A stretch of DNA of 64,000 bases, taken from contig NC_045146.1 in assembly GCF_008831285.2 (NCBI RefSeq), forward strand, positions 3,994,001 through 4,058,000. The letters run 5' to 3'. Source of the stretch: Nymphaea colorata. Lineage: Eukaryota; Streptophyta; Magnoliopsida; Nymphaeales; Nymphaeaceae. This document shows positions 42,317 to 53,862 of this stretch, piece by piece. Every line of letters starts with the position of its first letter. The first letter of the stretch is position 1. The notes beneath the pieces are model-generated. The model saw nothing but the letters and a program-made list of their open reading frames with translations, did no database searches and had not been told where the DNA came from. The position numbers were made by a program, and so were the translations under genes.

Positions 42317-42849
42317 CTTGCTTGGGTTAGTGCTGGTATGATTGCACCAAGCTTGTCCAACTCGGGCTCGACTCGAAGTCGCTCGAAAAAACTCAGCTCG
42401 TGCTTGACTCGTTTATAAACGAGTCGAGTTCGAGCTTACAAAGACACCTGAAATGATAAACGTGTCCAGTTCGAGTTTCAACAACTTGACTCTCAAATGA
42501 GTACTTTATATAATATTGCCAAAATCGGTTCACCAAATCACTGGTTTTAACTTTTAGGGAAAACACAAATTTTTACAAGTTACACGAGTTAAACGTTTAC
42601 ACGAGCTAAAGCTTATACGAGTTAAACGAGTTAACGCCTAAAGGAGTTAAAAGAGTCGGTTCGGGCTCGATTTTGTGTAGTCGAGTCAAACTCGAGCTTG
42701 TTATAAGGAGTTCGACTCGAGTTCCAACCAAGCTCAAGCTCGAGTTTTTTGAGCCGAGTCAAGCTCGAGCTGGCCAAGCGTGGGTTCGACTCGGCTCATG
42801 TGCAGCCCTAACCCATGATGCTACACGAGCGAGCTTGCTTGGGTTAGTG
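42317..42849. repeat. hAT/MITE-like repeat rich in CTCGAG/GAGTCGA words
   Basis: The right end reverse complements to TAGGGCTGCACATGAGCC, a common plant hAT-type terminus. The interior is dense in gactcgag/cgagctcg words that pair with each other. The left end is unclear. The identical 16-mer cttgcttgggttagtg lies on both sides (42317-42332 and 42834-42849), too long for a hAT duplication and perhaps coincidental with an older repeat. Confidence 0.45.
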
Positions 42850-43449
42850 GGCTCTTTATCAGTCTTAATTATCGTAATCGTCATGATGATTTCTGCAGTT
42901 AAATTTTATTTTATCCAACTGCAGCGTGATGTATTCCTTGAAAGGCACATTTCAACCATAGACTAGAGGAATAAGTTGATTGAATTTTGTGAAATGGGAA
43001 AGGACGTACTACCAACTAAAGGTTGACGGAGAGTTGAAGACAATTGAGCAGAGTTGCCATCAAATTAAATGGCCAAATTACCAAAACCAAGTAATACTGA
43101 GCTGTACGTCAATAATGTACTGGATCTGCGCCAATGGCTGTCACACCTTGGATGTCATTAATTTTATGTCATCCTTACCAACTGGGAACACGTTCTCCAT
43201 CCATCCACCCACCCAAATGAGATTTCTGGTCCTTCTCTGGCAGACTGTTTGATTGGTGGTCTTGAAAATAGAGCAAGAGTTTGTGAGTAGGGTAGAGTTG
43301 GAACCTTCCCATGTATCTGCTTCAACGATTGGGTTAGATTTATGGAACAATTCGAATGGTGTAGTACAAATCTACTTTAATTTTTTGGACAAATACATAG
43401 AACGATAACATCATGTTACTTATGCCAAATACCTCTTTGAAACACTCAG

Positions 43450-43696
43450 GTTGTGTTTGATAGCCTTGGAGTTCAGACCTAAGGTAGATTTAAGAACCAT
43501 TTTATGTGAAACCCACAATGTCAACAAACACCAGATTTTAGTATTATTTTGAAAAAAAAAAAAAAGATTTGTGATTCTCAATTTATGATCAAAACCTTAA
43601 ATTTGAGGCTGAATGGGAGGGGCCATCTAACTTTAAATATGTGGATCTGAGATTTACAATTATCTCAAATCACCTCGGATATCAAATGCTCCTTTA
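43450..43696. repeat. MITE-like repeat, second copy of the 8.9 kb family
   Basis: Starts GGTTGTGTTTGATAGCC and closes with the reverse complement of AAGGAGCATTTGATATCC. It shares several internal words (gatctgagat, ctcaaatcacc) with 8915-9190. Confidence 0.4.
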
Positions 43697-43698
43697 AG

Positions 43699-43832
43699 GG
43701 GCCCGTTTGATGGACAGAAAGTTTTTTGCATGGTAAAATTATCAATGTACGGAAGAAAGATTTTTTCATATGGGGAAACTTTTTCTGAATTCAATGAAAA
43801 ATGCATGATAAAATTTACAGGTTCCATAACCA
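43699..43832. mobile_element. Tourist-like MITE with GGGCCCGTTTGAT terminus
   Basis: Left end ggggcccgtttgatgg; right end ccaaacaatccc (reverse complement GGGATTGTTTGG), an imperfect inverted repeat. TTTA occurs at both flanks, compatible with a TTA-type 3-bp duplication. The terminus matches that of the larger element at 50067, pointing to the same superfamily. Confidence 0.5.
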
Positions 43833-45567
43833 AACAATCCCTTTAGGTGGTAATTGCTTCATTCTATTGCTTGGTGAAGGGTCCCCTTTATTGCTAGATT
43901 TGGAAGTACTGCCTAACTTTCCTTTTTGTCTATGATGTCACTATTGCTTTAGACATTTTGTCTGGTCATTGCCTACTGTGGCCGCATCCCTCCAATTTAA
44001 TTATAACTGTTCATCTTTCTTTTAAGCCGTATTAGGGGAAGGGGTTTTTTTAGCAGGTTTGGTGAAGGAATTCAAGGAAAGTGCAGACGATTTGTTTGCA
44101 AATTGTTTGTTATGGCATTCCACCGTCACCCAAGTCGCCCTCAATTTTTGATATTTGGAAACACATACACAACATTTCCATTGTTAAACAAAAATATATA
44201 AAAGATTATATCAACCAAACAAAAATGCTAAAAGTGAAAATTACTATTTTCTCCACAGAAAAGAACATGAAAAAAATACGTTTACACAAAATTAAAAGGT
44301 CTGGTTTTTGTCTCTTACCAATTATATAGTCGGGCAACTCCATTGTATGTGTCTCGCTGCTTTTTTCGAGGACTTGAATCTAGAACTAATGTCCAATTTG
44401 AATTAGCCAAAATAAAGAAGTGGACAGAACCTTGAAACCAAATTTGACCCAAGTGGGTCCTGAATTGTTGATGCCTTTTATGTCCCTCCTGATATTTTCC
44501 ACTCTGACCTTAGTAAGTGACGTTCAATTTCAGATTGAATGGAGTGCTTTGTCTATTCGCTTTGCAAGTGTCGTTTGCCATACGGTGAATTTCGTGAGTG
44601 CTTTGACGGGATAAACTTAGAAAGTTCCCCAAGTTCCGGTTCTAAGTTTGCCCGACGTCTTAGGTAAGCTCGGACTGGCCCGGCACGATAAGAAGTCGGG
44701 CTCGAGCCAGTCCGACACCCGAATCCTGAGCTCAAGCCCGCCCGACCATTAAAACCTAAGCCCTGCCTGATTAAATTAAAAAACATATTTTTTAGTATAA
44801 AATAATATATAAATGTAATTCATTATAATAAAATATTATATATATATATATTAATAAAATAAATATTAAAAATTATCATACTCAACCAGACTTATTGGGT
44901 CCACCTGAGCTGGTGTCTTTTTTTCCAAACCCGAGACAAGCTGGGTAGTAGCCGGCGGCCCAGAAAAAACTGGATTCAACTTTTGGTTTAAACTCAGCTC
45001 ATTCAATGTGTTTCTCGACTTATCGTGTACACTCTAAGTTATAATTTGTCATCTTTGTGGTGGTTTTTTTAAGTTCTTGTTATAGAAATTGAAACTCAAA
45101 TGTTTAATCCTGCCTAAAAAAAATAAAAATAAATGAGTATTATGTTCATGTAGTTGAATGTGCCTAACATTTAACGAGCCCTCAAGCCTCTGGGTCCAGA
45201 TATATATATGCTTTGTCTGGTAGTTGCCAGAAAACCTGTAGCCTATATTAGCAATTTCAAGAATTTGAATCTCCCTTTTACTATTATAATAAAATAACCT
45301 CAATGAAAATTTCTCATTTAACATAAGGTCCTATAGGTCTCAAAGTGATGATAAAGGGGAAAAAGATGACTTGGGTCTTTCTTTAGGGTGCTTCTACTCA
45401 CAAGAAGATTACCAAAAAAACAAGCAATATACACTTCTCTATTGATGGAAAACAACTAATTTGGAGGGTATTAAAAATTTAAAAGGCATGTGCATGGATT
45501 AGGCGTATTATCCAATAATTTTTCTTTCAACCCTTGATCTGAAAAAGATAAAGGGCTCACATTATTC

Positions 45568-45570
<3 letters not shown>

Positions 45571-45654
<84 letters not shown>
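45571..45654. repeat. (AT)42 microsatellite
   Basis: Uninterrupted AT dinucleotides over 84 bp. Confidence 0.97.
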
Positions 45655-45657
<3 letters not shown>

Positions 45658-45767
45658 ACTGTTCTTTGGTCCCCACAAAGCTTCAACAGTATTTATAATG
45701 TAAAGTAAGATATGACTTCCGACCGAACGAGCACCAAGATTAGTGGCGAACTGGTGTTAAGTTTCAA

Positions 45768-45768
<1 letters not shown>

Positions 45769-45838
<70 letters not shown>
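45769..45838. repeat. Compound (CT)n-(AT)n microsatellite
   Basis: CT dinucleotides with one ttt interruption, passing directly into about ten AT units. Confidence 0.95.
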
Positions 45839-46300
45839 CCAATTACCTAGATTTATTTTTCCTCCAAAAGATGAGATCATAAATGGGGTGCCAATCAATG
45901 TGATCAGCTCAAGACTTAGCCCCAGTTCACATGCTAACCTTGGGTGCCCATTTGGTCGCAAGTCATATCCTACTTTGTATTGCAAATAGTGTTGGAAGCT
46001 CGGTGGGGACCGAAGGACAGTGACTTGATACCAGAGCCATTGCTAGTACTGCTACAAGAGAGAGGGAGAGAGAACAAGGAAATTAATATATATATATCCT
46101 TCTTTAACAAAATTTGCAGATTATTACGTATATTCTTTGTTGCGTCCAAATTAAGCAACTCCTAGCTTACTATGACCTCTAAACGTCCCATAATGCCTCG
46201 AATTGTAAGGCTCATGGTTATGTTTCTACATCCAATTAAACGACATGATATAAGGCATGACTCTTTAAATTCGTTTGCCCGAGTGCGATATATATACCCG

Positions 46301-46304
<4 letters not shown>

Positions 46305-46343
<39 letters not shown>
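46305..46343. repeat. (TA)n microsatellite
   Basis: About 19 uninterrupted TA units. Confidence 0.95.
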
Positions 46344-46347
<4 letters not shown>

Positions 46348-49244
46348 GGTAGTTATAAGCGGCCAAGCCAGATTACTAATTGTTTAAGTTTTTGAACTTC
46401 AAGGAACACTTGTCTATAAATAAATAAAAAGTAGGAAGATATCAATGCATGCGCATTGGCCCACATCAGAATAAATTCTGGCTAAGTGATGTTAATTTTT
46501 TAAGTTTCTAAACTCTAAGGAACACTTGTATATAAATAAATAAATAAATGTCAGGAACATGTCAATGCACCAGTGAAATTAAAATTAGGGAGAAATCATT
46601 GCATGAGTGGTGGGCCACATAGCCTAGCTAATTGTTTCTATGATAAATTTATATCTTGATTATCAAACTGACCATATGATTGATTTTGTGGGTGAGTAAG
46701 AAGCAAACAACCCACCGCCGTGAAAAAGAGGCTCGAAGGCCCTCTCTTCCCTATGTCTCTGGGATACTGGGTTGTGTTGGCATCAACAATGGTGGTGCGA
46801 CACCCTTCAACTTTGGTATCACGTCCCACCACTTAAGACACAGATATATAGCGTTCACGAAAATTTATCTGAAGACATGCTTAGTCAAATAGCCGTAGCC
46901 TAACCAGCTACTCTATGCCTCTTGAAGCGACCATATGATTTATTTTCAAAATCATGGAATTAAAAAGGGAATCATGTTTTTTTATTGTATTAGACTAAAT
47001 TTTATGTGCTGAAAACTGAAAAGGCTTAGACCATTTGATTGATATATAACATAACATTTGCGCATTTGCTCTCCATTGATTCTTTATACCATGAGTTTCA
47101 AGCGTATAGATTACATTTTGCGGTTAATTTAAAAACAACAAACTCGTGATTAAAATATTCAGGTAAAGTAGTGCTTCACAGGTAAGTGTAAGACTTATTC
47201 TCTCTTTGTCTCTCTCGCAGGTAAGTGTAAGCGCGCGCACACGCACACACGAACACACCCCATAAGAATGTACATGGAATACTGTAACGAAAGTCTGAGG
47301 CGGAGCCAGGGTAGGGCCCATAAGGGCCTTAGCCCCATCTCAAAAAAAAATAAAAATTTATATCCAGTTTTATAAAATTTAATAAAATTTTGAAAACTGA
47401 TATTTCAGCCAAAATTTTAAAACTTTAATTTGGTCCCTTCATGAAAAATTTCTGGTTCTGTATTTACTTGCAGTTTAGATTGTTCTAACTTGAAATGAAG
47501 AAAGATGTGCTTTATGATAAAAAGAAACTATATATAGACCGACATGTTATTTATGATTCCTCTAGAGAAAGAGAACGACTTTTCTCCTAACCTAATTAAG
47601 TACAAGATTTGTTATATTTCATTTTAGACTACTATTATAACAGCTCAAGGTGTGTGATATAGGACATCAAAATATTCTTACACTGGAATGTCAATAAATT
47701 TTCAAGTTGGTCATACATATTCCATTTGTGCATTTCACGGTTGGGTTGTCTTTGTCTTAATCTTTTTGGATGCAAATTACAAAAAAATTGGCTACCTAAG
47801 AAATTAGAGCTATTCAAACCAGCCAACTGGATCCATCTTGGGATCCATTTCACCAATTGGATCAGTCATGGGTTCGTTCTATTCTGGTTGATAAACGAGT
47901 TAAGTTCAACACTCGAACCTAGAATTCAAAAAGTTTCCCAAGCAAAGGTGTTAGGATAGGGCCCTTCTCTTTATTCAGAATGAATGAATGACAAAAGTTC
48001 AATACAAGCTAATATGGACTTGTAATCGATCACAAAATTTCTAGCAGATTCGTGGAACACTAGAACGGCTCCTTATGGCCTGTTCGATGATGGTAACAAA
48101 TTGTTAATGTTGATAAACCAGGCTAAAAGATTGAGGTAAATTCATTGAACAGTGTGTTAGATTGGTACATGAATCTGCCATGGGACAGTAACAATTTAGT
48201 ATGGTTGCCGAACTGAAGGGTCATTTGGTAATGGAAACAGTTTGTTACTGCTTCAAAGATTGTGAAAAGATCATGAAACATTGTATTATGGTTTCTATAA
48301 ATCTGCCTCAATCTTCGAAGTAGATTCATGAAACAGAAACAATCGTTACTTACTGTCGCCAAATGGCTCCGTAACGTATGATATTAAAACTTGAAAAGAT
48401 CCTTATATTAGAGAATTCCAAAATTCTTCAAGGAATTCTACACTTAAAAAAAAAAAAAAAAAAAAAAGCAAACAGAATTGCTATTTCTACCAATTACTAT
48501 GCCCTTCGATTTCGGCGTTCTTAAACCCAAAGCTCGAATAGATTTGCACCTAACCAAAGCCCAATGACTACACTGTAGAATCGTCACAGTTTAACAAACA
48601 CGAATTCATAAACACAATTCAATGGCAGTTTAATTAAGGGGCCAATGTTGGTGCCCTGAGAAAAGGAAATAAAATGAACTGTTATATCTTAATGATGCAT
48701 ACGTCCATGACTTTTTCATGTATTTTAAATACCCACTTGAGAAAGGCGACTTCTGATCATTCCCACCTATTTCAAAACTATAATGTTATTATCCCAACGT
48801 CAAATGTGATTTCAGTGTCACTGTACAGTGGGATTGGCCAGATGTGTTAATGGAGTGGGGCGTTCTTCTTCTCCCTATGAGATCAATAACAAAATATCTA
48901 TGTATCATGATAGAAATGAGTGGTTGATATGGGTTGTTTGACTAATGAAATGCTAAATATATAGTTTCATGGAACACTATAACCCAAGTCATATGAATGC
49001 ATGCACGGTATTGTATTGAGATGTGGGTACAGACCCATTGACTTCAGAAAATGTGACACAAAATACCACGGGAAATTCAAACGAAATAAACATTTAAATA
49101 AACAAGTAATATAAATAAAAAAAAAGGCACACGTTAATAACCAATAACCTGAAGAAAAAAAAAACAGAATGAAAACCGAGTCAGGAATAAGCTAAATCAA
49201 ATAAAGTTTGAATCAGTTTCCATCCAAAACGCACCCGTTGTGCC

Positions 49245-49651
49245 TAGGGATGTCAACGATCGGATATATTCTTAATCATATCCAACTTTTTGGATATTCA
49301 CGTATTCAGATTTAAATTCGAATAAAGAAATTTTGTATCTGAATTCGAAACCGAAATCTGATTTACAATCCAAATCCGATCCAAATCTGATTTTTATATT
49401 TATATCTGAATCTGAATCCAAATTTTGAACTGGATTTTACCAATTTTCAAAATTTAATAGCATTATGTTTGTCCAAAAATATTTGAATCCGATCGGATAT
49501 TTATGTATATCCAAATTTGATCGGATGTCATTTATTAAATCCGAAATCCGATCTGATTTATTAATCGGATATTAAATTTGTTTTCATATCCTATTTTTCC
49601 AGATCGGATCGGTTGGATACCTGATTCAAATCGAATGTATTGATATCCCTA
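49245..49651. mobile_element. hAT-type MITE, 407 bp
   Basis: Begins TAGGGATGTCAACGATCGG and ends GATATCCCTA, the classic TAGGGxTGTCAA hAT terminus and its counterpart. Flanking 8-mers GTTGTGCC (49237-49244) and GGTGTGCC (49652-49659) match at seven of eight positions. The interior is AT-rich with repeated ggatat/atccga words. No coding capacity. Confidence 0.85.
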
Positions 49652-50063
49652 GGTGTGCCTAAGTACCCGTTTCGCGTGTCAATATGGCAATACTAGTATA
49701 AGGATCTTTAAAAGAGTACCCACGTAATTTAAACTATAATTAATGTATTTCCATGCATGAACGTGTTCCAATTTTTGAGTTTGATTCATGGAACAATATG
49801 TTACGATTCCATTAGCAAAAACCCCCCAATACTGTCACCAACAAAATCTGATTCAAACACAGCAAAAGGTGTTTTCTTCTGTATATTTTTTCACATGCTT
49901 TATGCTAGCTTTGTTTCACTTCATACAAGGTCAATTTTTGCTGTTAATTCTGCGACCCCGTATCTAACCTTTTTCTTGGAAAAGCTTTTCCTGATATAAG
50001 CCGCAAGTCGCCAGCAGCTGTTTAGAAGAAAAGCAAATTTGTTACGTCTTTCTTCATCGTCAT
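49652..50063. other. Intergenic, nothing recognised
   Basis: AT-rich spacer between two transposons. No gene-like frame. Confidence 0.6.
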
Positions 50064-50586
50064 TGAGGGCCCGTTTGATGGGCGGGTGAAATTTAAAGCA
50101 GTAAATTTACCATGGTAAATTTTTCTGGAAAAATTTACAGGATGAAATTTCTCCCTTTTCCAATCTGAGGCCCTGTTTGATGGGCTGGTGAAATTTAACG
50201 CGGAGAATTTAACCCTGTTTGATGCACATGAAGAATTTAACATGGTAAATTTAACCCTGTTTGATACATAAGAATAATTTAACGTGGTAAATTTGTGTGA
50301 ATGTTGAGGGTATATTCCATATTATACAGAAAACAACAAGAACAACATGTTGAGCACATAATCCCTATCATCCACTAAACAACAAGACGCACAAGGTACG
50401 AACAACACATTTATGTTTTAAAAAAAAAACTATTCAAACCATGACATCCAACAGTGCAATGTAGTTGTCGAAATAAAATTTATAACAAGAACAAAAGGTG
50501 TACTCACAAAAGTACATGTCCACATAAGTTTAATGAGTACAATCCCACAAAAAAGTGTATTCCCTACTATCCAGAAAAGCAGAAGT

Positions 50587-50886
50587 TTAATGAGTACATA
50601 TCCAACAAAAAAAACATGCAATCGCAAAAGAAGTAATCCAACATTTGTAGCTGCACTTTCGTTCTTCAAGCTTCGTGTCTTCTATATCTTCATCTGCGAT
50701 GTCATCTTCAATGAGTGGAGGCCTACATACTTGCACACCATACTTGTTGTAGACATACTCATGCATGTGATACTCAGCTACTTTCAATGAATCAAACGAT
50801 CTGAAGAGGGCACCCTTGTACCGATAGACTAATGGTTGGCACCGCTCCCAACTGTCATAGGTAAACAAAGGGAACTTTAAGACCAT
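50587..50886 (-). CDS. Small protein with caulimovirus viroplasmin / RNase H1 N-terminal-like domain
   Basis: 99 residues. Residues about 8-42 (TYDSWERCQPLVYRYKGALF, then RSFDSLKVAEYHM) fit the viroplasmin/RNase H1 N-terminal fold: Y.SW..CQ..V..+.GA.++.F....EA. In RNase H1 this small domain binds RNA/DNA hybrids; in caulimoviruses it forms part of the inclusion-body protein. An acidic patch (IEDDIADEDIED) follows, then a Cys/Trp-rich tail likely beyond the true gene end. There is no RNase H catalytic domain. It sits alone inside the TIR element, so it looks like a captured host or viral-type domain, possibly an exon of a longer spliced transcript on the minus strand. Function is unknown. Confidence 0.5.
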   Translation of the reverse strand: MVLKFPLFTYDSWERCQPLVYRYKGALFRSFDSLKVAEYHMHEYVYNKYGVQVCRPPLIEDDIADEDIEDTKLEERKCSYKCWITSFAIACFFCWICTH

Positions 50887-51844
50887 CCATACTAAAGTTC
50901 ATAAACAGAATCTTCAACGGCGAACCAGAAAGCCAAGCAACATGTTCAGACTACTGTACAGGCTCATCGATATTCAAAAGACTTAAACTAGCACCTCAAA
51001 AACTCGTAAGCGATAATCTGCTATTGTATAACAATCTGATCTTGCAACCTACCAGCAATAGGGCCACGAGAACTGCCAAAATTTATTAAACAAACAGCAT
51101 GTTTATGATATGATGCAAATGGTCAACCCAAGAACCCATCACAAATAGTTAGAACTCAAGGGCAACAAGCCGCTTTAATAGAGCTCTTGCTCATTGTGCC
51201 GAACAGCATAAATGTAAAATGCTCATAAGCTTACCAGATATTTTGGCCCCAGCTGTTTTCCATATTCTGAACCTCTGCCCTAGGTAATACTGGATGAGAT
51301 TCACATCCAGGAACCTTCACGAGTACATGACTCCCACCCAATTAGATAAAATTTGTCTATGCCCTAGACAAATACATGCAACATTCGCCAAAAAGGAAAC
51401 ATATCTACATTCATAGAGAAACATATCACTGATAGCTCAGTATCCACAAAGAAGGCTTTCTTCACCTCCACCTAATTTGTGCATTTTCTTAAGAAATTAA
51501 CCAAAAAAAGAACCAAATGCGTTACAAGCAAATAATCACCAGGAAGATACCAAACAAGAGTATTTTTTGATAAACATACCCTTTGACATTTCACTGTAAT
51601 CGCAGAAGCCCAAATGCCCAAATCAGACGCAGAGAGGTAACTGTGGCAGAAGCGAGAGAGATAGAGAGACTCACCGAGCAGTAGCAGAGGGAAGGAGCGG
51701 CAACTGTGGCAGAGAGTCGACGGCGCAGAGAGGTAACTGTGGCAGAGGGGAAGGATCGACAAGTTAGGGCATCAGAGAAAGGGGGAAAGGGAGGGAATCA
51801 GAGAGACGAAGGAAAAAACCTACCGACGGAGACGCGACGGCGCA

Positions 51845-51950
51845 GTGGAGGAGCTGCGGAGGGAGGTCCAGCGCTGCGAAGGGAGGTCCTGCGGAGGGAG
51901 GTCGAGCGGAGTGAGGTTGAGCGCTGCGGAGGGAGGTCGAGCTCAATTGA
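51845..51950. repeat. Minisatellite of ~19-20 bp units in the TIR element
   Basis: Imperfect repeats on tgcggagggaggtcgagcgc. It opens Arg/Glu/Ser-rich frames on both strands that are unlikely to be genes. Confidence 0.7.
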
Positions 51951-51961
51951 AAAACAGTCCA

Positions 51962-52108
51962 TTTCGAGCGGGTGAAATTTCACCCGCTCGAAAGTCCGAG
52001 CTCGAAGCTCGGACTTTGGAGCGGGTGAGCTCCCTTTTGGGTTAAACGGGTGGAATTCCACTCCGTTTGATGGGCGGGTGATCGGGCGGGTGAAATTTCA
52101 CCCGCCCG
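51962..52108. repeat. Cluster of three perfect palindromes in the TIR element's right subterminal region
   Basis: 51962-51993: 16-bp arms, no loop (tttcgagcgggtgaaa and complement). 51991-52017: 12-bp arms, 3-nt loop (aaagtccgagct). 52083-52108: 13-bp arms, no loop (cgggcgggtgaaa). The first and third are built from the GGGCGGGTGAAA part of the terminal inverted repeat joined head to head. Confidence 0.9.
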
Positions 52109-52161
52109 TACACATTTTCCCTTCCCCACCAACTTTCACCCGCCCATCAAACGGGCCCTGA

Positions 52162-53862
52162 GGATTGGACAAATATGTTCTTAATTTAATGGAAAAAGTG
52201 TGTTAACGTCATTTACTTCTTGTAAGATACAATATTTGAGTTTATGCACATAATAGGGCCTCATTTGACAATTATGTTAACTAAAACTTGAAAAATATAA
52301 AACTGCTTTTCTTATCAAATTAGTCAAAATGATGTAAAGAAATTATAATCATAATTATTAAAAATGAAACGCGAATGGTGAATACGGCAACTGAAATTTG
52401 CGAAATTTCTAAAACATATTTTTTGAAAAAAAAAAAAGAAAGAAAGAAAACCTGACATTGTCAATTTACAAGCTTGGATTAATGTTCTTTGAAACAATAA
52501 GGATATGACCTTATGAGGTAGAATGTCCATAAAAATTTAGTACTAAAAATTGTAACTTTTTGATATTGCTAAAATATTTTGCACTATTAGAAAAACATGA
52601 CTGGCTAAAATTTTTGGTTTTCCCTTGTGTTTTCAATTGTACCAAGTAATTAATGTTGAAAGGTATGCAAATTAGTTAGTTTTTATTAGCAATAATAGCA
52701 AAATTAACGAGGGGAATATTCTTCTCTCATTAATGCTATACATATGATGATATCTTGTATGAGCCTCGAATCTTTAAGCATGCACGCTTTTGAAAATTCC
52801 CCTTCAAAGACATGTCTTCGGAAATTCCCCTGAACAAGATATATATCTCCTCTTCAGGTAGAGGGCATCTTGAATAAATGCAAGACTAATTGATCTCTGG
52901 GAGACCGTTTGGCACTTATAACAAATCATTATTATCTAATGAAATTGCCTAAAAATTGATGCAGATTCATAAAACTCTATAATATAATGTTTTACGATAG
53001 AATCACAGGGCGGAGACAATCTGTTATGAATTTCAATTGGTCCCTAAAGTTTGAAAAAAAATACAAAAAGTCGAAAAATTACATTATAATTAGAAAAAAG
53101 GTCTCAACTCTAACGACGAAGTAGAAGACAGTAAACTATCATCGTCTTTAAAGATTGACATATAAATGTTGTTAAATTTTCGTCAGTTTTTTGGTCAATT
53201 AACTTCGTTTTTTCTTCTGCAATTTTTTCTACGTACGTTTTTCTTTTCTTTTGGATCTTTCTCTCTTTCTAATGCTTTGCAGATCAAGTGTGCACTAATC
53301 TTATATATATATATATATAAAGAACACTTGCTACGTCCAATAGACAAATGGGTACTATACTTACATACACATGCATCAGTTTTAACGTATATGTGTCAAA
53401 TAGTAATAAAAAAATAATACATTGTCCATGAGAACATCGTGAATATTCATCAAGAATCCAAAACCAATTACTTCTTGAACATAGGAATCAACGTATAACA
53501 AAACATGGAGAAAAATACTCATATAGTAGACGGCCATATACATATCATTTTTATTGAGGCAATATATACACAAGGAAAAGAAAAATAAGAAGAAAGAGAG
53601 TCAACGGGAGAAGGAAAAATACAACGATAGTGATGACTAGAGCATGCACGTTGGACATAGTATAGCTGGTCGGCTGGTAAACTGGTAAGAGTGAGGTCGT
53701 CAGTTTGATTTTCATGGGCACTATTCATCTGGATTATAAATAATATGATACTCTAATCAGCTAGTATACCATAGGTCCACTCAAGACTTTAGAAGTGAGA
53801 AAAAGGCAAAGAACCTCATCCCTTCTTCGGAAAGCTTTCGCTCACTTGATTGTATACCATTG
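52162..53862. other. Intergenic with a MITE-like repeat, no gene
   Basis: AT-rich. At about 52905-53040 lies a repeat starting gaccgtttggcacttataac and closing with cagacaatctgttatga-like sequence, related to the 10.44 kb element. A short TA run sits at 53303-53319. No coding family recognised. Confidence 0.5.

Larger units (their letters stand above)
43847..49236. other. Intergenic, AT-rich, microsatellites and MITE debris, no gene
   Basis: Three long microsatellites are listed separately. Near 44650-44760 is a short GC-rich block (gcccggcacg, gtcgggctcgag) of the kind seen in hAT ends. Near 48070-48370 two inverted-repeat units with CATTTGGTAA/TTACTGTCGCCAAATGG-like ends lie side by side. 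A 20+ base A-run sits at about 48446-48467. No coding family seen. Confidence 0.55.
50067..52158. mobile_element. PIF/Harbinger-like TIR transposon, non-autonomous, 2,092 bp
   Basis: Perfect 25-bp terminal inverted repeats at 50067-50091 and 52134-52158, beginning GGGCCCGTTTGATGGG, flanked by identical TGA on both sides (50064-50066, 52159-52161). The 3-bp duplication and GGGCC.GTTTG terminus fit PIF/Harbinger/Tourist elements, although TTA is their usual target. The left subterminal zone repeats the terminal motif three more times (about 50169, 50213, 50255); the right one holds clustered palindromes. No transposase is visible. Cargo: a minus-strand viroplasmin-like ORF and a GC-rich Arg/Glu-coding minisatellite region. 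Intact ends suggest recent activity. Confidence 0.8.

Noticed and set aside
44640-44970. Possible hAT-type element near 44.65 kb
   Set aside because: GC-rich words similar to hAT ends are present, but I could not find matched termini or a target duplication.
45471-45686. Tyr/Ile repeat ORFs at AT microsatellites (also at 33786 and 46172)
   Set aside because: Pure translation of AT dinucleotides.
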